Positions 1-8,063 are shown, numbered from the stretch's first letter. The stretch is 24,007 nt of DNA from Mycoplasmatota bacterium (GCA_022712785.1 JAFLJX010000009.1:1-24007), one strand, 5' to 3'. Numbers and translations: made by a program. Notes: a model not told the origin generated them from the sequence alone.

Positions 1-983
1 AGTAAGGCTGGGTCTAATACATCAGGTCTGTTTGTAGCGGCAATAACTATAACTCCAGAGTTTGCACCAAATCCATCCATTTCAACAAGAAGTTGATTTA
101 GTGTTTGTTCTCTTTCATCATGTCCACCACCAAGACCAGCACCTCTTTGGCGACCTACTGCATCGATCTCATCAATAAATACTATACATGGTGCATTTTG
201 TTTAGCGATTTTGAACATGTCTCTAACACGACTTGCTCCAACACCAACAAACATTTCTACAAAATCAGATCCACTGATAGAGTAGAATGGTACTTTAGCT
301 TCACCAGCAACGGCTCTAGCTAATAATGTTTTACCAGTACCAGGTGGACCCATAAGTAGTATACCACTTGGTATTCTAGCCCCTAAAGCCATATATTTTT
401 TAGGGTCTTTTAGGAAGTCGATGACTTCTTCTAATTCTTGTTTTTCTTCTTCGATTCCAGCTACTTGATCAAAAGTAGTTGTTTTACCTTTATTTAATTT
501 TGCTCTGTTTTTTCCGAAATCAAATGCTTTGTTATTTCCACCGTTTTTTCTCATAAAGAACATAACAACAAAAATAATTAAGATAAATGGTATTAATATA
601 ATAACTACGCTCCAAAAACTATAAGAAGAACCTCTTACATGTTCATAATCTGCGCCATTAATTGGATCAGCTGCAGCAGCAATTACTGCTGTCAAAGCTT
701 CAGGTGTTGGAATTTCTACTATATAGTCTCCACCACTAACTAAAGTACCTTCTAGAAGGTATGAACCAAAGTTGATTTCTCCAGATATTGGTGTAGACGT
801 AATAGTAACTATCTCACCAGTATCCAATTTTTCCATAAATGATGAATAATTGTATTGAACAGGTTTTTCATCTTTATCTGTGAACATAAACACTATCGCA
901 AATACAAATAGTAGAATAATAGAAATAACTATTAAATTACCAAATCTGCTTTGCGGTGGTTTTATTTGTTTGTTTTCTGCCAT
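1..983 (-). CDS. ftsH: ATP-dependent zinc metalloprotease FtsH (C-terminus beyond window)
   Basis: Membrane-anchored AAA+ protease that degrades misfolded membrane proteins and short-lived regulators. I translated the frame by hand from the ATG at 983. It starts MAENKQIKPPQSRFGN, then a first membrane segment at about residues 16-33, an extracytoplasmic domain of roughly 80 residues, a second membrane segment near 120-142, and the AAA domain. The Walker A motif GPPGTGKT is at about 212-219, the Walker B motif IVFIDEID follows, and an SRH-like stretch ends in AATNRPD. The frame is open to position 1, so the rest of the AAA domain and the HEXXH zinc protease domain lie outside. An AAGGAG site at 992-997 precedes the ATG and overlaps the hpt stop codon. 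The tilS-hpt-ftsH order is conserved in Firmicutes. The ORF is incomplete only because of the window edge. Confidence 0.97.
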   Translation of the reverse strand, partial: MAENKQIKPPQSRFGNLIVISIILLFVFAIVFMFTDKDEKPVQYNYSSFMEKLDTGEIVTITSTPISGEINFGSYLLEGTLVSGGDYIVEIPTPEALTAVIAAAADPINGADYEHVRGSSYSFWSVVIILIPFILIIFVVMFFMRKNGGNNKAFDFGKNRAKLNKGKTTTFDQVAGIEEEKQELEEVIDFLKDPKKYMALGARIPSGILLMGPPGTGKTLLARAVAGEAKVPFYSISGSDFVEMFVGVGASRVRDMFKIAKQNAPCIVFIDEIDAVGRQRGAGLGGGHDEREQTLNQLLVEMDGFGANSGVIVIAATNRPDVLDPAL

Positions 984-994
984 AGTAACACTCC

Positions 995-1537
995 TTACTT
1001 GTTATAAACCTCTGGTTTTAAAACTCCTACATACGGTAGGTTTCTATATTTTTCATCGTAATCTAATCCAAAACCAACAACAAATTCTTTAGGAATAGTT
1101 GTTCCAATATATTCTGGATGGAAATCAACGACTCTTCCTTCTGGCTTATCAAGCATCGTAGCTGTTACTACACTTGAGGCACCACGGAAAAGTAGTAACT
1201 CTTTAATTGTCTTAATCGTTCTACCTGTATCAACAATATCTTCAGCAATTATAATGTGACGATCTTGAACAGATAATCCTAAATCCTTAGAGATTTTAAC
1301 ATCTCCACTTGATTCTATACCTCCATGATAACTTGATACATCCATGAATCCCATTTCTAAATGAATATCCATTTCAGAAACTAATTCTCCCATAAAGGGA
1401 ACGCATCCTTTTAAAATTCCAACGACTAATGGGAATTTGTCTTTATAATCTTCTGCTAACTGTTTACCTAATTTTTTAGCTATTTGTTTTATTTCTTCTC
1501 GAGTAACTAATACTTTTAGAATATCTTTTTCTAACAT
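995..1537 (-). CDS. hpt: Hypoxanthine phosphoribosyltransferase
   Basis: Purine salvage enzyme joining hypoxanthine or guanine to PRPP to give IMP or GMP in the cytoplasm. The 180 residues are the usual bacterial length. The PRPP-binding signature IIIAEDIVDTGRTIK lies at residues 95-109, the pyrophosphate loop GILKGCVPF at 40-48, and the C-terminal base-binding stretch RNLPYVGVLKPEVY at about 165-179. The ATG directly follows the TAA of tilS, with an AGGTG ribosome site inside the end of tilS, so translation is probably coupled. Its stop codon overlaps the ribosome site of ftsH. The three genes form a conserved operon. Confidence 0.97.
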   Translation of the reverse strand: MLEKDILKVLVTREEIKQIAKKLGKQLAEDYKDKFPLVVGILKGCVPFMGELVSEMDIHLEMGFMDVSSYHGGIESSGDVKISKDLGLSVQDRHIIIAEDIVDTGRTIKTIKELLLFRGASSVVTATMLDKPEGRVVDFHPEYIGTTIPKEFVVGFGLDYDEKYRNLPYVGVLKPEVYNK

Positions 1538-2851
1538 TTACTTCACCTCATAGATATATAGTTTTTTATTGCATTCTTCACTATTCAAAGATTTTTTAAT
1601 CTCTGGAATCCATAAAACAGATTCTTTATTAGAGACTACTAGTAACTTTTCTCTTTTAGATTGTGGTATTTTTTTATCTATAAGAATATCTTTGATTTTT
1701 TTTGTTCCCACTTTAAGTTTCATCTTATCCCCGTTTTCACGGTTTCTTAAATAAAGTGGAAATACTTCACTATTATAACATAATTCAAAATAATTTGTGT
1801 ATTTATGTTCTATTTTATTATCACTAAAAATGAAGCTATGATTATCTGAAATGAAATACTCTCCATATTTGGTAATTTCAATATTAACTTTCTTAAAGGG
1901 TACATCTTTTTCAATATAGATACAATCATATTCTTTTTTAAATGAGTAATTATTCCCCAAAGAATAACTTTGATTAGGATTTTTTGATAAACAAAGCTTA
2001 AGTATAGAATTATATTGTTCATACATAATTTCTAATGAATTATTAGTTGCAGAATTAACAATATGTGTTAGGACTTTAATTTTAATTATTCTTTCTAACT
2101 TATTAAAACTTTCTAGATTAACTGTATTATAAAATAAATTTTGTTCAATAAATTCATTTTTTATTCTATCTAGAACTAAATCAGCCGATTCTATATAGTC
2201 TCTAAATTGTAAGATTCTTTCATTAAGATTAGGATTTTCAATTCTTAATAGAGGAATAATTTTATTTCTATATCTATTTCTAGTATAAAAATCTTCACTG
2301 TTAGATAGGTCTTCGTAATAAACAATATCATTGTCCCTAGCATAATCTAATATATCTTTTTTTGATACTTTCATAAGTGGTCTTACGATTGAGATGTTTC
2401 TATCTTTTCTGATACTTGGGATTCCTGCGTATCCACTAAAAGAGGTACCTCTAATTAATCTCATAATAATTGTTTCAACTTGATCATCTAAATGATGAGC
2501 AACAACAATTTTTGAAGCTTTATGTTTTTGAGCAACAACTTTGAAGAAAGCATATCGTTGATTTCTCGAGTCATCATGAAAATTAGAATTATCGTTGATT
2601 TCAACCTCATATCCTTCAAAAGGAATATTATGTTTCTTTGCTAGTTTCTTTAACATCTGATATTCCATTTTTGATTCTTCACGTTTATTGTGGTTTACAT
2701 GAGCCAACACAATTTTTAGTTCTAAGTTAATGTTTGTTAACACATTAAAAAGAACCATAGAATCAACACCACCACTTAGCGCTAATACGATAGTCTCGCT
2801 TTTATCAAACATGCTATTTCTTTCAATATATTTTCTTAAATCAATGTTCAT
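1538..2851 (-). CDS. tilS: tRNA(Ile)-lysidine synthetase
   Basis: ATP-dependent enzyme that changes C34 of the tRNA-Ile CAU anticodon to lysidine, so that it reads AUA. The N-terminal PP-loop ATPase carries SGGVDS at residues 26-31, with HHLDDQVET and RPLM further on, typical of TilS. A middle helical region and a C-terminal TilS_C domain (the stretch with KIPQSKR) complete a protein of 437 residues, the normal full length. I chose the ATG at 2851 because GGGTGA sits 5 bases upstream. The GTG at 2860 would add three residues but has no good ribosome site and lies almost on the predicted transcription start. First gene of the tilS-hpt-ftsH operon. Confidence 0.95.
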   Translation of the reverse strand: MNIDLRKYIERNSMFDKSETIVLALSGGVDSMVLFNVLTNINLELKIVLAHVNHNKREESKMEYQMLKKLAKKHNIPFEGYEVEINDNSNFHDDSRNQRYAFFKVVAQKHKASKIVVAHHLDDQVETIIMRLIRGTSFSGYAGIPSIRKDRNISIVRPLMKVSKKDILDYARDNDIVYYEDLSNSEDFYTRNRYRNKIIPLLRIENPNLNERILQFRDYIESADLVLDRIKNEFIEQNLFYNTVNLESFNKLERIIKIKVLTHIVNSATNNSLEIMYEQYNSILKLCLSKNPNQSYSLGNNYSFKKEYDCIYIEKDVPFKKVNIEITKYGEYFISDNHSFIFSDNKIEHKYTNYFELCYNSEVFPLYLRNRENGDKMKLKVGTKKIKDILIDKKIPQSKREKLLVVSNKESVLWIPEIKKSLNSEECNKKLYIYEVK

Positions 2852-2868
2852 AACTATCACCCACGTTT

Positions 2869-2877
2869 ATTATAGCA
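2869..2877 (-). promoter_or_regulatory. Extended -10 promoter for tilS-hpt-ftsH
   Basis: On the minus strand the sequence reads TGCTATAAT, a perfect extended -10 element, ending 17 bases before the tilS ATG. There is no clear -35, which extended -10 promoters can lack. The implied leader is very short (about 10 bases). Confidence 0.6.
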
Positions 2878-2950
2878 TATTATTTATAATATATTTCATA
2901 ATTTAAATTACTTTGAAATACAAAATATATAATAATATCTTATGTATTTA

Positions 2951-2959
2951 TGATATAAT
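2951..2959 (+). promoter_or_regulatory. Extended -10 promoter for the UMF1 transporter gene
   Basis: TGATATAAT is an extended -10 element 34 bases before the ATG at 2994. It is divergent from the tilS promoter within a 142-base intergenic region. No convincing -35 is visible. Confidence 0.55.
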
Positions 2960-2993
2960 AATTAAGAGATTTAAAATAGAACGGAGAGATAAA

Positions 2994-4337
2994 ATGTTTA
3001 AACTTCCAAAGTTAACAAAACAAGAAAGAGCTTGGGTTTTATATGATGTAGCAAACTCGGCTTTTATATTGACTGTAATCACAGTATTATTCCCAATCCT
3101 TTTTGAAATTAATTTTATGGATATCCATGTTGCAGATGGGATAGAGAAATATTTAACGCTTACAAATGGTGATAAAATCTTAAATCCTGATTATAAAGTC
3201 TTTTGGGATGATGGATCTAGAATATTTAAGTATTTAACAAGTGCTATAGCACTTGTTGTTGCATTGTTTAGCCCAATTATGGGAGCATGGTCTAATTATG
3301 CTGGCAACAAAAAAAGATTCTTTAAAATTGCTTTGGCAGTTGGTATTCTTGGTGGTATTGGTATCGCAATACCTGGACTTAATTGGCTTTTACTACTAGT
3401 TTTATTTACAATTTCTAGTTTAGGGTACAACGTAACCAATGTATTATATGATGCATTCTTGGTTGATGTAGCTGAAGAAGATAGACTTGATGAAGTTAGT
3501 GCGACTGGATATGCTTGGGGTTATATTGGTAGTTTAATACCTTTCTTCATAGGAATAATTCCTTATGCACTTGTTACATTTGGAATACTTGATGGTGGAT
3601 TAGAACATATATCAATAAGCTTTGCATTTTTAGTGGCTGTTGCATGGTGGTTCTATTATTCATTACCTTTAATAAGAGATGTTGAGCAAAAATATAGTAT
3701 TGAAAAAACTGAAGGTGAGTTTAAAAAATCTTTAAGTAGACTTAGAAAAACTTTTAAAGATATTAGAAGTTATAGAATGATATTCTTATTCTTAATTGCG
3801 TATTTACTATTTATAGATGTAGTTAATACTGTAATTAGATTAGCTACAAACATTGGTGGAGACTTAGGTGTCGAAGCTGCGACTATGCTTGGTGTAATCG
3901 TAATGGTACAAGTTATTGCATTCCCATCGGCTTTATTATATTCTAAGATGGTTAAAAAATTCGGTGGTAAAACGATGTTGTATTACGGAATGTTTGTATA
4001 TGCTTTAGCTGTTGTAATTGTTTATATGATAACTATTGATACTACATATCTTATGTGGGTTGTTGGAGCAATTGTTGGTACTGCTCAAGGTGGAATTCAA
4101 TCGTTATCTAGAAGTTTCTTTGCTAAAATGGTTCCGGTTGAAAAAGCAAATGATTTCTTTGGCTTTTATAGTGTATTTGGACGTTTCGGTGGGATTATAT
4201 CTCCGTTCATAATAGCTTCATTCCAAGTTAGTTTAGGAATAAACAAAGCAGTATTGTTATTACTAGTACCTCTAGGTATTTCTGCAATAATATTGGCATT
4301 TGTTAAAGAAGGAAGAGTGAAGTTAGTTGAAGAGTAA
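2994..4337 (+). CDS. MFS transporter of the UMF1 (Atg22-like) family
   Basis: Integral membrane transporter of 447 residues with about 12 hydrophobic segments. The N-terminal signature VLYDVANSAF, at about residues 15-24, is characteristic of the UMF1/Atg22-like branch of the major facilitator superfamily. A large hydrophilic loop lies between the first two membrane segments, and a charged central loop (around RKTFKDIRSY) separates the two six-helix halves. The start at 2994 follows CGGAGAG. An upstream in-frame ATG at 2913 would add 27 residues that run through the promoter, so I reject it. Fungal relatives export amino acids from the vacuole; bacterial substrates are mostly unknown and I do not assign one. 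The gene overlaps maf by 11 bases. Confidence 0.85.
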   Translation: MFKLPKLTKQERAWVLYDVANSAFILTVITVLFPILFEINFMDIHVADGIEKYLTLTNGDKILNPDYKVFWDDGSRIFKYLTSAIALVVALFSPIMGAWSNYAGNKKRFFKIALAVGILGGIGIAIPGLNWLLLLVLFTISSLGYNVTNVLYDAFLVDVAEEDRLDEVSATGYAWGYIGSLIPFFIGIIPYALVTFGILDGGLEHISISFAFLVAVAWWFYYSLPLIRDVEQKYSIEKTEGEFKKSLSRLRKTFKDIRSYRMIFLFLIAYLLFIDVVNTVIRLATNIGGDLGVEAATMLGVIVMVQVIAFPSALLYSKMVKKFGGKTMLYYGMFVYALAVVIVYMITIDTTYLMWVVGAIVGTAQGGIQSLSRSFFAKMVPVEKANDFFGFYSVFGRFGGIISPFIIASFQVSLGINKAVLLLLVPLGISAIILAFVKEGRVKLVEE

Positions 4338-4887
4338 AAAGTTTATATTAGCTAGTAAATCTCCAAGAAGACACGAATTACTTGAATTTTTGATTGATGA
4401 TTTCCGTATTGTTTCAAGTGATATTGAAGAAATTATTGATGAAACACTAACTAATGAAGAAGTTGTTATGGATCTTGCTCTTCAAAAAGCACAAGATATA
4501 AGTAACAACAATAAGGATTATTACGTATTAGGATTCGACACACTTGTTATACTTGGCGGGAAACCTCTTGGGAAACCAAAAGATATAGATGAAGCATTTG
4601 AAATGTTGAGTGCTTTAAGAGGGAGAACACATAGAGTTTTAACTGGATGTGCAATTGTTATGAATGATTATAAAGATACTTTCTATGAGTTCGCAGATGT
4701 AACATTTACTAATATGAGTGATGAGGAAATATACAGTTATATAGAAACGAAGGAACCTATGGATAAAGCAGGTTCTTATGGTATTCAAAAACATGGAGCA
4801 AAATTTGTCACAAAAGTAAATGGTGATTTTTACACAGTAATGGGAATGCCTATACATAAGCTTTATGAAAGATTAAAAGTACTATGA
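4327..4887 (+). CDS. maf: Maf family nucleotide pyrophosphatase (dTTP/UTP type)
   Basis: House-cleaning enzyme that hydrolyses non-canonical nucleotides, or dTTP and UTP, to monophosphates. The 186 residues are the normal length. Family motifs are ASKSPRR at 9-15, the catalytic Asp in GFDTLV (D71), RTHRVLTG at 100-107 and EPMDKAGSYGIQ at 143-154. The start is a TTG at 4327, inside the end of the transporter gene. No later start keeps the essential SKSPRR motif, so the rare codon is well supported and translation is probably coupled. The TGA stop lies inside the stem of the downstream terminator, which also shows that TGA is a stop codon in this genome. Confidence 0.93.
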   Translation: MKSKKFILASKSPRRHELLEFLIDDFRIVSSDIEEIIDETLTNEEVVMDLALQKAQDISNNNKDYYVLGFDTLVILGGKPLGKPKDIDEAFEMLSALRGRTHRVLTGCAIVMNDYKDTFYEFADVTFTNMSDEEIYSYIETKEPMDKAGSYGIQKHGAKFVTKVNGDFYTVMGMPIHKLYERLKVL

Positions 4888-4909
4888 GACTCGTTTGAGT
4901 CTCTTTTTT
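4886..4909 (+). terminator. Rho-independent terminator after maf
   Basis: A perfect 7-bp stem GAGACTC / GAGTCTC with a GTTT loop is followed by six T. It overlaps the maf stop codon and separates maf from the LytTR gene promoter. Confidence 0.9.
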
Positions 4910-4919
4910 GTACTGTGAT

Positions 4920-4947
4920 TTGAAAACTATGCAGTTTAGTGTAAAAT
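4920..4947 (+). promoter_or_regulatory. Promoter of the LytTR-propeller gene pair
   Basis: A -35 TTGAAA (4920-4925), a 16-base spacer and a -10 TAAAAT (4942-4947) lie just after the maf terminator, giving a leader of about 75 bases. In the spacer, GCAGTTTAG (4931-4939) is close to a LytTR half-site, so autoregulation is possible but not shown, since I see no second half-site at proper spacing. Confidence 0.6.
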
Positions 4948-5027
4948 ATATGTATGATACCTTAAAATCATTTTTTATTATTATAAGAAGTGCTAATCTG
5001 TTAGTAACTTCAAAAGGAGGCAACTTT

Positions 5028-5549
5028 ATGTTTAGGCTAAAAGTAAAAGAGGAAGAACATAAGAGGATTAAAGATAGGTTAAATCTCATTGAAACGCCAA
5101 AATATGAATATGTTTTGACAGATGATAAAGATCTTTCAGAAAACGATAAGATAAATATTGTTTTCAATCAAACTGATATTTCCAAGATTTCAAAACTATT
5201 AGATATAATAGTTAGAGGGGAAGACACTTACTTGATTGGAAATAATGAATTTGGACAAAAGAGAGTTGAATGTCGAAATTTCCATTATTTTATAGTTGAA
5301 GACGAAGATGTTTACGGTGTTCTAAATAATACTAAACTTCTAATAAGACTAAAATTATATGAAGTAGATGAACTCTTGAAATCAAAAGATTTTATAAGAG
5401 TTAGTAAATATTGTTTAGTTAACATTGGTAAAATTGCTTATATTAAGCCTGAACTTAATTCAAAGCTAAACCTTTTAATGAAGAATGAAAATCATGTAGA
5501 AGTAAATAGAGGATATTATAAAGAGTTTAAGAAAACTCTTAAAATTTAA
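5028..5549 (+). CDS. Stand-alone LytTR-type DNA-binding regulator
   Basis: Probable transcription regulator of 173 residues. The C-terminal part (about 75-173) matches the LytTR DNA-binding fold: a run of short beta strands, then DFIRVSKYCLVNIGKIAYI and a conserved tail ending in VNRGYYKEFKKTL. The N-terminal 70 residues have no receiver-domain signature (no phospho-acceptor Asp motif), so this is not a classical response regulator. I chose the ATG at 5028 because AAAGGAGG lies just upstream; an in-frame ATG at 4908 would start inside the promoter. It is followed 11 bases later by the propeller gene, whose ribosome site overlaps this stop codon. Many stand-alone LytTR regulators are paired with a membrane protein that restrains them; the propeller protein may fill that place here (inference). 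Confidence 0.82.
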   Translation: MFRLKVKEEEHKRIKDRLNLIETPKYEYVLTDDKDLSENDKINIVFNQTDISKISKLLDIIVRGEDTYLIGNNEFGQKRVECRNFHYFIVEDEDVYGVLNNTKLLIRLKLYEVDELLKSKDFIRVSKYCLVNIGKIAYIKPELNSKLNLLMKNENHVEVNRGYYKEFKKTLKI

Positions 5550-5560
5550 GGAGGTATCAT

Positions 5561-7807
5561 ATGAATTTTTTAATAAGTAATCCAGTAATAGCATTTATAG
5601 TTTTTATATTACTAGGATTCGTAGTGTACACAGGAACAAAATTATTTAATGAAGTTATATTAAACAAAGCTTTAAAGGTTAGACATCAGCAAATGAGAAT
5701 AAGCACTGTTGCTAAAGGAATAAAAGCAAGAGTGACGGGTCTAACAGTAGCAACGCTAGTACCAATGGCAATCATTGTAGCGTTTGTAGCTGTAGGAACA
5801 AACACAGCAGCTATTAATGTAGACAAGAACTTACTCTCAATTAATTCAAGTTCAGACATTTTTGAAATATACGAGGACTTTAATGAAAAACTAAATGCTC
5901 GTAATACTAGTTGGTCATTTAGAAACACCACAAATGATATGGCTAATCCAGAAACGGCACTTGATGGCTTTGACGGTTCAAGTGGCGATTACGATATAAA
6001 AACTACTGGTAGCGGTAGTGATGACTATTCAGAAACTAATAATCAAGTAATTGGTGTTGATGAAATGGATAATGTCTTAACTGACGGTAAATTCATTTAC
6101 ACAATGAATTATAACAAGATTCAAATTACATTCGCAGGTGTAATGGTTGGTGATGATTTTGACGCTAGCCAAATAGGTTTATATAAAACATTTGAATATT
6201 CAACAGAGTCATGTACAGATGCTCAATTTTACCCACAAGGAATGTTTGTTGATGAAGATCACCTAATAGTTATAGGTAACCAATATAATTACTACTGTGG
6301 TGAGGGACAAAGCAAAGGTGATGTTGAACTTCCTGAAACTGATAAAAGCGAAGTTGGATCTAGTGAAACTGGAGAAGATGGGACAGAACCTATTGAAAAG
6401 GATGAAGATGGATTGATATCATTTGACGATGATGTATACGTTGATTATCATTACATGGGATACAAAAGTAGTTCAATAAAAGTATTAGTTTATAATATAT
6501 CTGAAGATTTTTCACTTCAAGATGAATACTCAATGGACGGTTACTTTACTGGAACTAGAAAAATTGGCGACAGTTTATATATCGTAACAAACAATCATAT
6601 TCCTTTCTATTTAGAAGATGTTAATTTAGATGATTATTTACCTACTTATGAAGTTAATGGAATTGAAGTTGACGCAGATTACGAAGACATCGTATATGTA
6701 GAAGGAACTTCTCCAAACTCATTTACTACGTTCTATGGGATTAACTTAGATACTACAGAAGTAGATATGGAAGTTATCTTAGGAGATAGTGGTTATAATT
6801 TATATGTATCAAATGAAAATATGTATTTAGTTGGAACAAATTATTACTTCTGGCCAATCTTAAATACATTAGTCGATTCAGTTACAACTGAAGAATCTAC
6901 ATTTGACTCAAAAACAGCTATACTAAAAGTATCAATTGGAAATGCAGAGGTTGAGTATGAAGCTTTTGGTTTAATTACAGGAAATACTTTAAATCAATTC
7001 TCAATGGACGAATATGAAGGTAATTTAAGAATAACAACTACCGAAGGTTGGTGGGGAGAAGAAATAAATAATAGATTGTATGTTCTTGATGAAAACCTAA
7101 AAGTAGTATCAATGTTAGAAAATTTAGGTAAAGTAGGAGAAACTATTAAATCAACAAGATTTGTAGGAGACTATGCTTACTTAGTTACATTCGAACAAAC
7201 AGATCCATTCTACGTTATAAACCTTAGTAATCCAGAAAACCCAGTAGTAGAGGGTGAATTAATCATACCTGGATACAGCGCATATCTACAGCCACTTGGA
7301 GAAAACTATATCTTAGGTATTGGATATGGAGATAACGATGGTGGAACAGCCGGATTAAAAATAGCAATATTTGATGTCTCTGATAAATCCAATCCAGTTA
7401 TATTAGGAGAAGAAGTAATCTTTGATTATTCAGAACATGGATGGGGTTACAGCTCAGCTACATATAATCATAAAGACTTATTAGTAAGTGTGGAAAAAGG
7501 TATTATAGCTTTACCATTTAATACTTCTAGCTATAGCGAAAAAGATGGATATTCTTTCAACAGTGGTATTCTTGTATATAACTTTGATTTTACAAATGGT
7601 TTAGATTATAGTGGTTTTGTACAACATGAGCAAGATTCAGTTGAAGATGTTTATGTTTATAAAAGCAAATTTATAAGTGAATATTTTTATACAGTTTCAA
7701 ACAAATATATTAAAGTATCGACATTACTTGATGTAGAAGAAATATTATATTCATCTGATTTAGAAGAAACAGTATATTCACCATATTCATCTGATTTAGA
7801 AGAATAA
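5561..7807 (+). CDS. Membrane-anchored secreted beta-propeller protein (PF09826 type)
   Basis: 748-residue protein of unknown function. Two hydrophobic segments lie near the N-terminus (about 8-29 and 62-80), and the loop between them is rich in Lys and Arg, so by the positive-inside rule the large C-terminal part is outside the cell. The stretch NNQVIGVDEMDNVLTDGKFI (about 160-178) matches the start of the bacterial secreted beta-propeller domain family, and later GTRKIGDSLYIVTN, FVGDYAYLVTFEQTDPFYVI, PGYSAYLQPLGENYILGIGY and IFDVSDKSNP match its repeating blade units. An acidic low-complexity insert lies at about residues 255-290. The last 12 residues are a duplication (see repeat at 7748). 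ATG at 5561 follows AAGGAGGTATCAT. Probably cotranscribed with the LytTR gene; a terminator follows at 7860. Confidence 0.85.
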   Translation: MNFLISNPVIAFIVFILLGFVVYTGTKLFNEVILNKALKVRHQQMRISTVAKGIKARVTGLTVATLVPMAIIVAFVAVGTNTAAINVDKNLLSINSSSDIFEIYEDFNEKLNARNTSWSFRNTTNDMANPETALDGFDGSSGDYDIKTTGSGSDDYSETNNQVIGVDEMDNVLTDGKFIYTMNYNKIQITFAGVMVGDDFDASQIGLYKTFEYSTESCTDAQFYPQGMFVDEDHLIVIGNQYNYYCGEGQSKGDVELPETDKSEVGSSETGEDGTEPIEKDEDGLISFDDDVYVDYHYMGYKSSSIKVLVYNISEDFSLQDEYSMDGYFTGTRKIGDSLYIVTNNHIPFYLEDVNLDDYLPTYEVNGIEVDADYEDIVYVEGTSPNSFTTFYGINLDTTEVDMEVILGDSGYNLYVSNENMYLVGTNYYFWPILNTLVDSVTTEESTFDSKTAILKVSIGNAEVEYEAFGLITGNTLNQFSMDEYEGNLRITTTEGWWGEEINNRLYVLDENLKVVSMLENLGKVGETIKSTRFVGDYAYLVTFEQTDPFYVINLSNPENPVVEGELIIPGYSAYLQPLGENYILGIGYGDNDGGTAGLKIAIFDVSDKSNPVILGEEVIFDYSEHGWGYSSATYNHKDLLVSVEKGIIALPFNTSSYSEKDGYSFNSGILVYNFDFTNGLDYSGFVQHEQDSVEDVYVYKSKFISEYFYTVSNKYIKVSTLLDVEEILYSSDLEETVYSPYSSDLEE
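7748..7804 (+). repeat. In-frame 36-base duplication at the end of the propeller gene
   Basis: The 21-base unit coding YSSDLEE occurs at 7748-7768 and again at 7784-7804, exactly 36 bases (12 codons) apart and just before the stop codon. It adds a second acidic tail copy without breaking the frame. Confidence 0.9.
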
Positions 7808-7811
7808 CAAT

Positions 7812-7821
7812 AGGTTCTATA
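7812..7821 (+). repeat. Left copy of a 10-bp direct repeat bordering the accessory scar
   Basis: AGGTTCTATA, five bases after the propeller stop codon. An identical copy lies at 9279-9288, at the other edge of the gene-poor region. It may be a recombination footprint, or chance in AT-rich DNA. Confidence 0.4.
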
Positions 7822-7859
7822 TCAAGGATTGGGGTAGAACTAAATAAAAAGAAATAACG

Positions 7860-7894
7860 AGACATTGAGATTTAATAAATCTTGATGTCTTTTT
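7860..7894 (+). terminator. Rho-independent terminator after the propeller gene
   Basis: A 14-bp stem (7860-7873 with 7877-7890, including two G-T wobble pairs) around a three-base loop, followed by T residues. It closes the LytTR-propeller unit 50 bases after the stop codon. Confidence 0.75.
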
Positions 7895-7910
7895 ATTGTG
7901 CACAATAAAA
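7891..7910. repeat. Perfect 20-bp palindrome
   Basis: TTTTATTGTGCACAATAAAA is completely self-complementary. Its left end shares the T-run of the terminator and it stands just before the transposase remnant. It could be an operator, part of a mobile-element end or a cruciform site; the role is unknown. Confidence 0.6.
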
Positions 7911-7913
7911 TTT

Positions 7914-8063
7914 CTAAGAGTAACCAACAACAACATGATTTGAATTTTTGTGTTGATACAGAATTTTATTTCTAAAGTGATTAAGGTTAGGGATACCAAA
8001 CGAGATTTTTTTGAGAACTTTAATATAATTATTAGCACCTTCAATATAGGGATTATAGGTCCC
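7914..8063 (-). pseudogene. C-terminal remnant of an ISL3-family transposase
   Basis: Reading the minus strand from 8063 gives 49 codons and a stop at 7914. The peptide contains YIEGANNYIKVLKKISFGIP and LNHFRNKIL, close to the conserved C-terminal end of ISL3-family transposases (pattern: YSNG.EG.NN.IKV.KR.S.G..N...F.NRI). An in-frame TAA at 8064 sits just upstream, there is no start codon, and the catalytic DDE part is missing, so this is a dead fragment. No clear terminal inverted repeats were found around it. Confidence 0.6.

Noticed and set aside
2913..2993. N-terminal extension of the UMF1 transporter from an ATG at 2913
   Set aside because: It would be translated from inside the promoter region and has no ribosome site; family proteins start near the VLYDVANSAF motif.
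4850..5167. A 105-codon minus-strand frame across the maf terminator and LytTR start
   Set aside because: It lies antisense to two supported genes and crosses a terminator and promoter; no ribosome site or recognisable motif.
7814..7842. GTTCTA / TAGAAC inverted repeat after the propeller stop as a terminator
   Set aside because: Only six pairs over a long loop and no T-run; the hairpin at 7860 is far better.
7891..7910. Palindrome as a Rex (redox repressor) operator
   Set aside because: Rex sites have TTGTGAA-type arms separated by a spacer; this palindrome has TTGTGCACAA without spacer and lies behind a terminator, not at a promoter.
7817..8044. A 75-codon minus-strand frame over the terminator and transposase remnant
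   Set aside because: It is an out-of-frame shadow of the transposase remnant and runs through a terminator and a palindrome.
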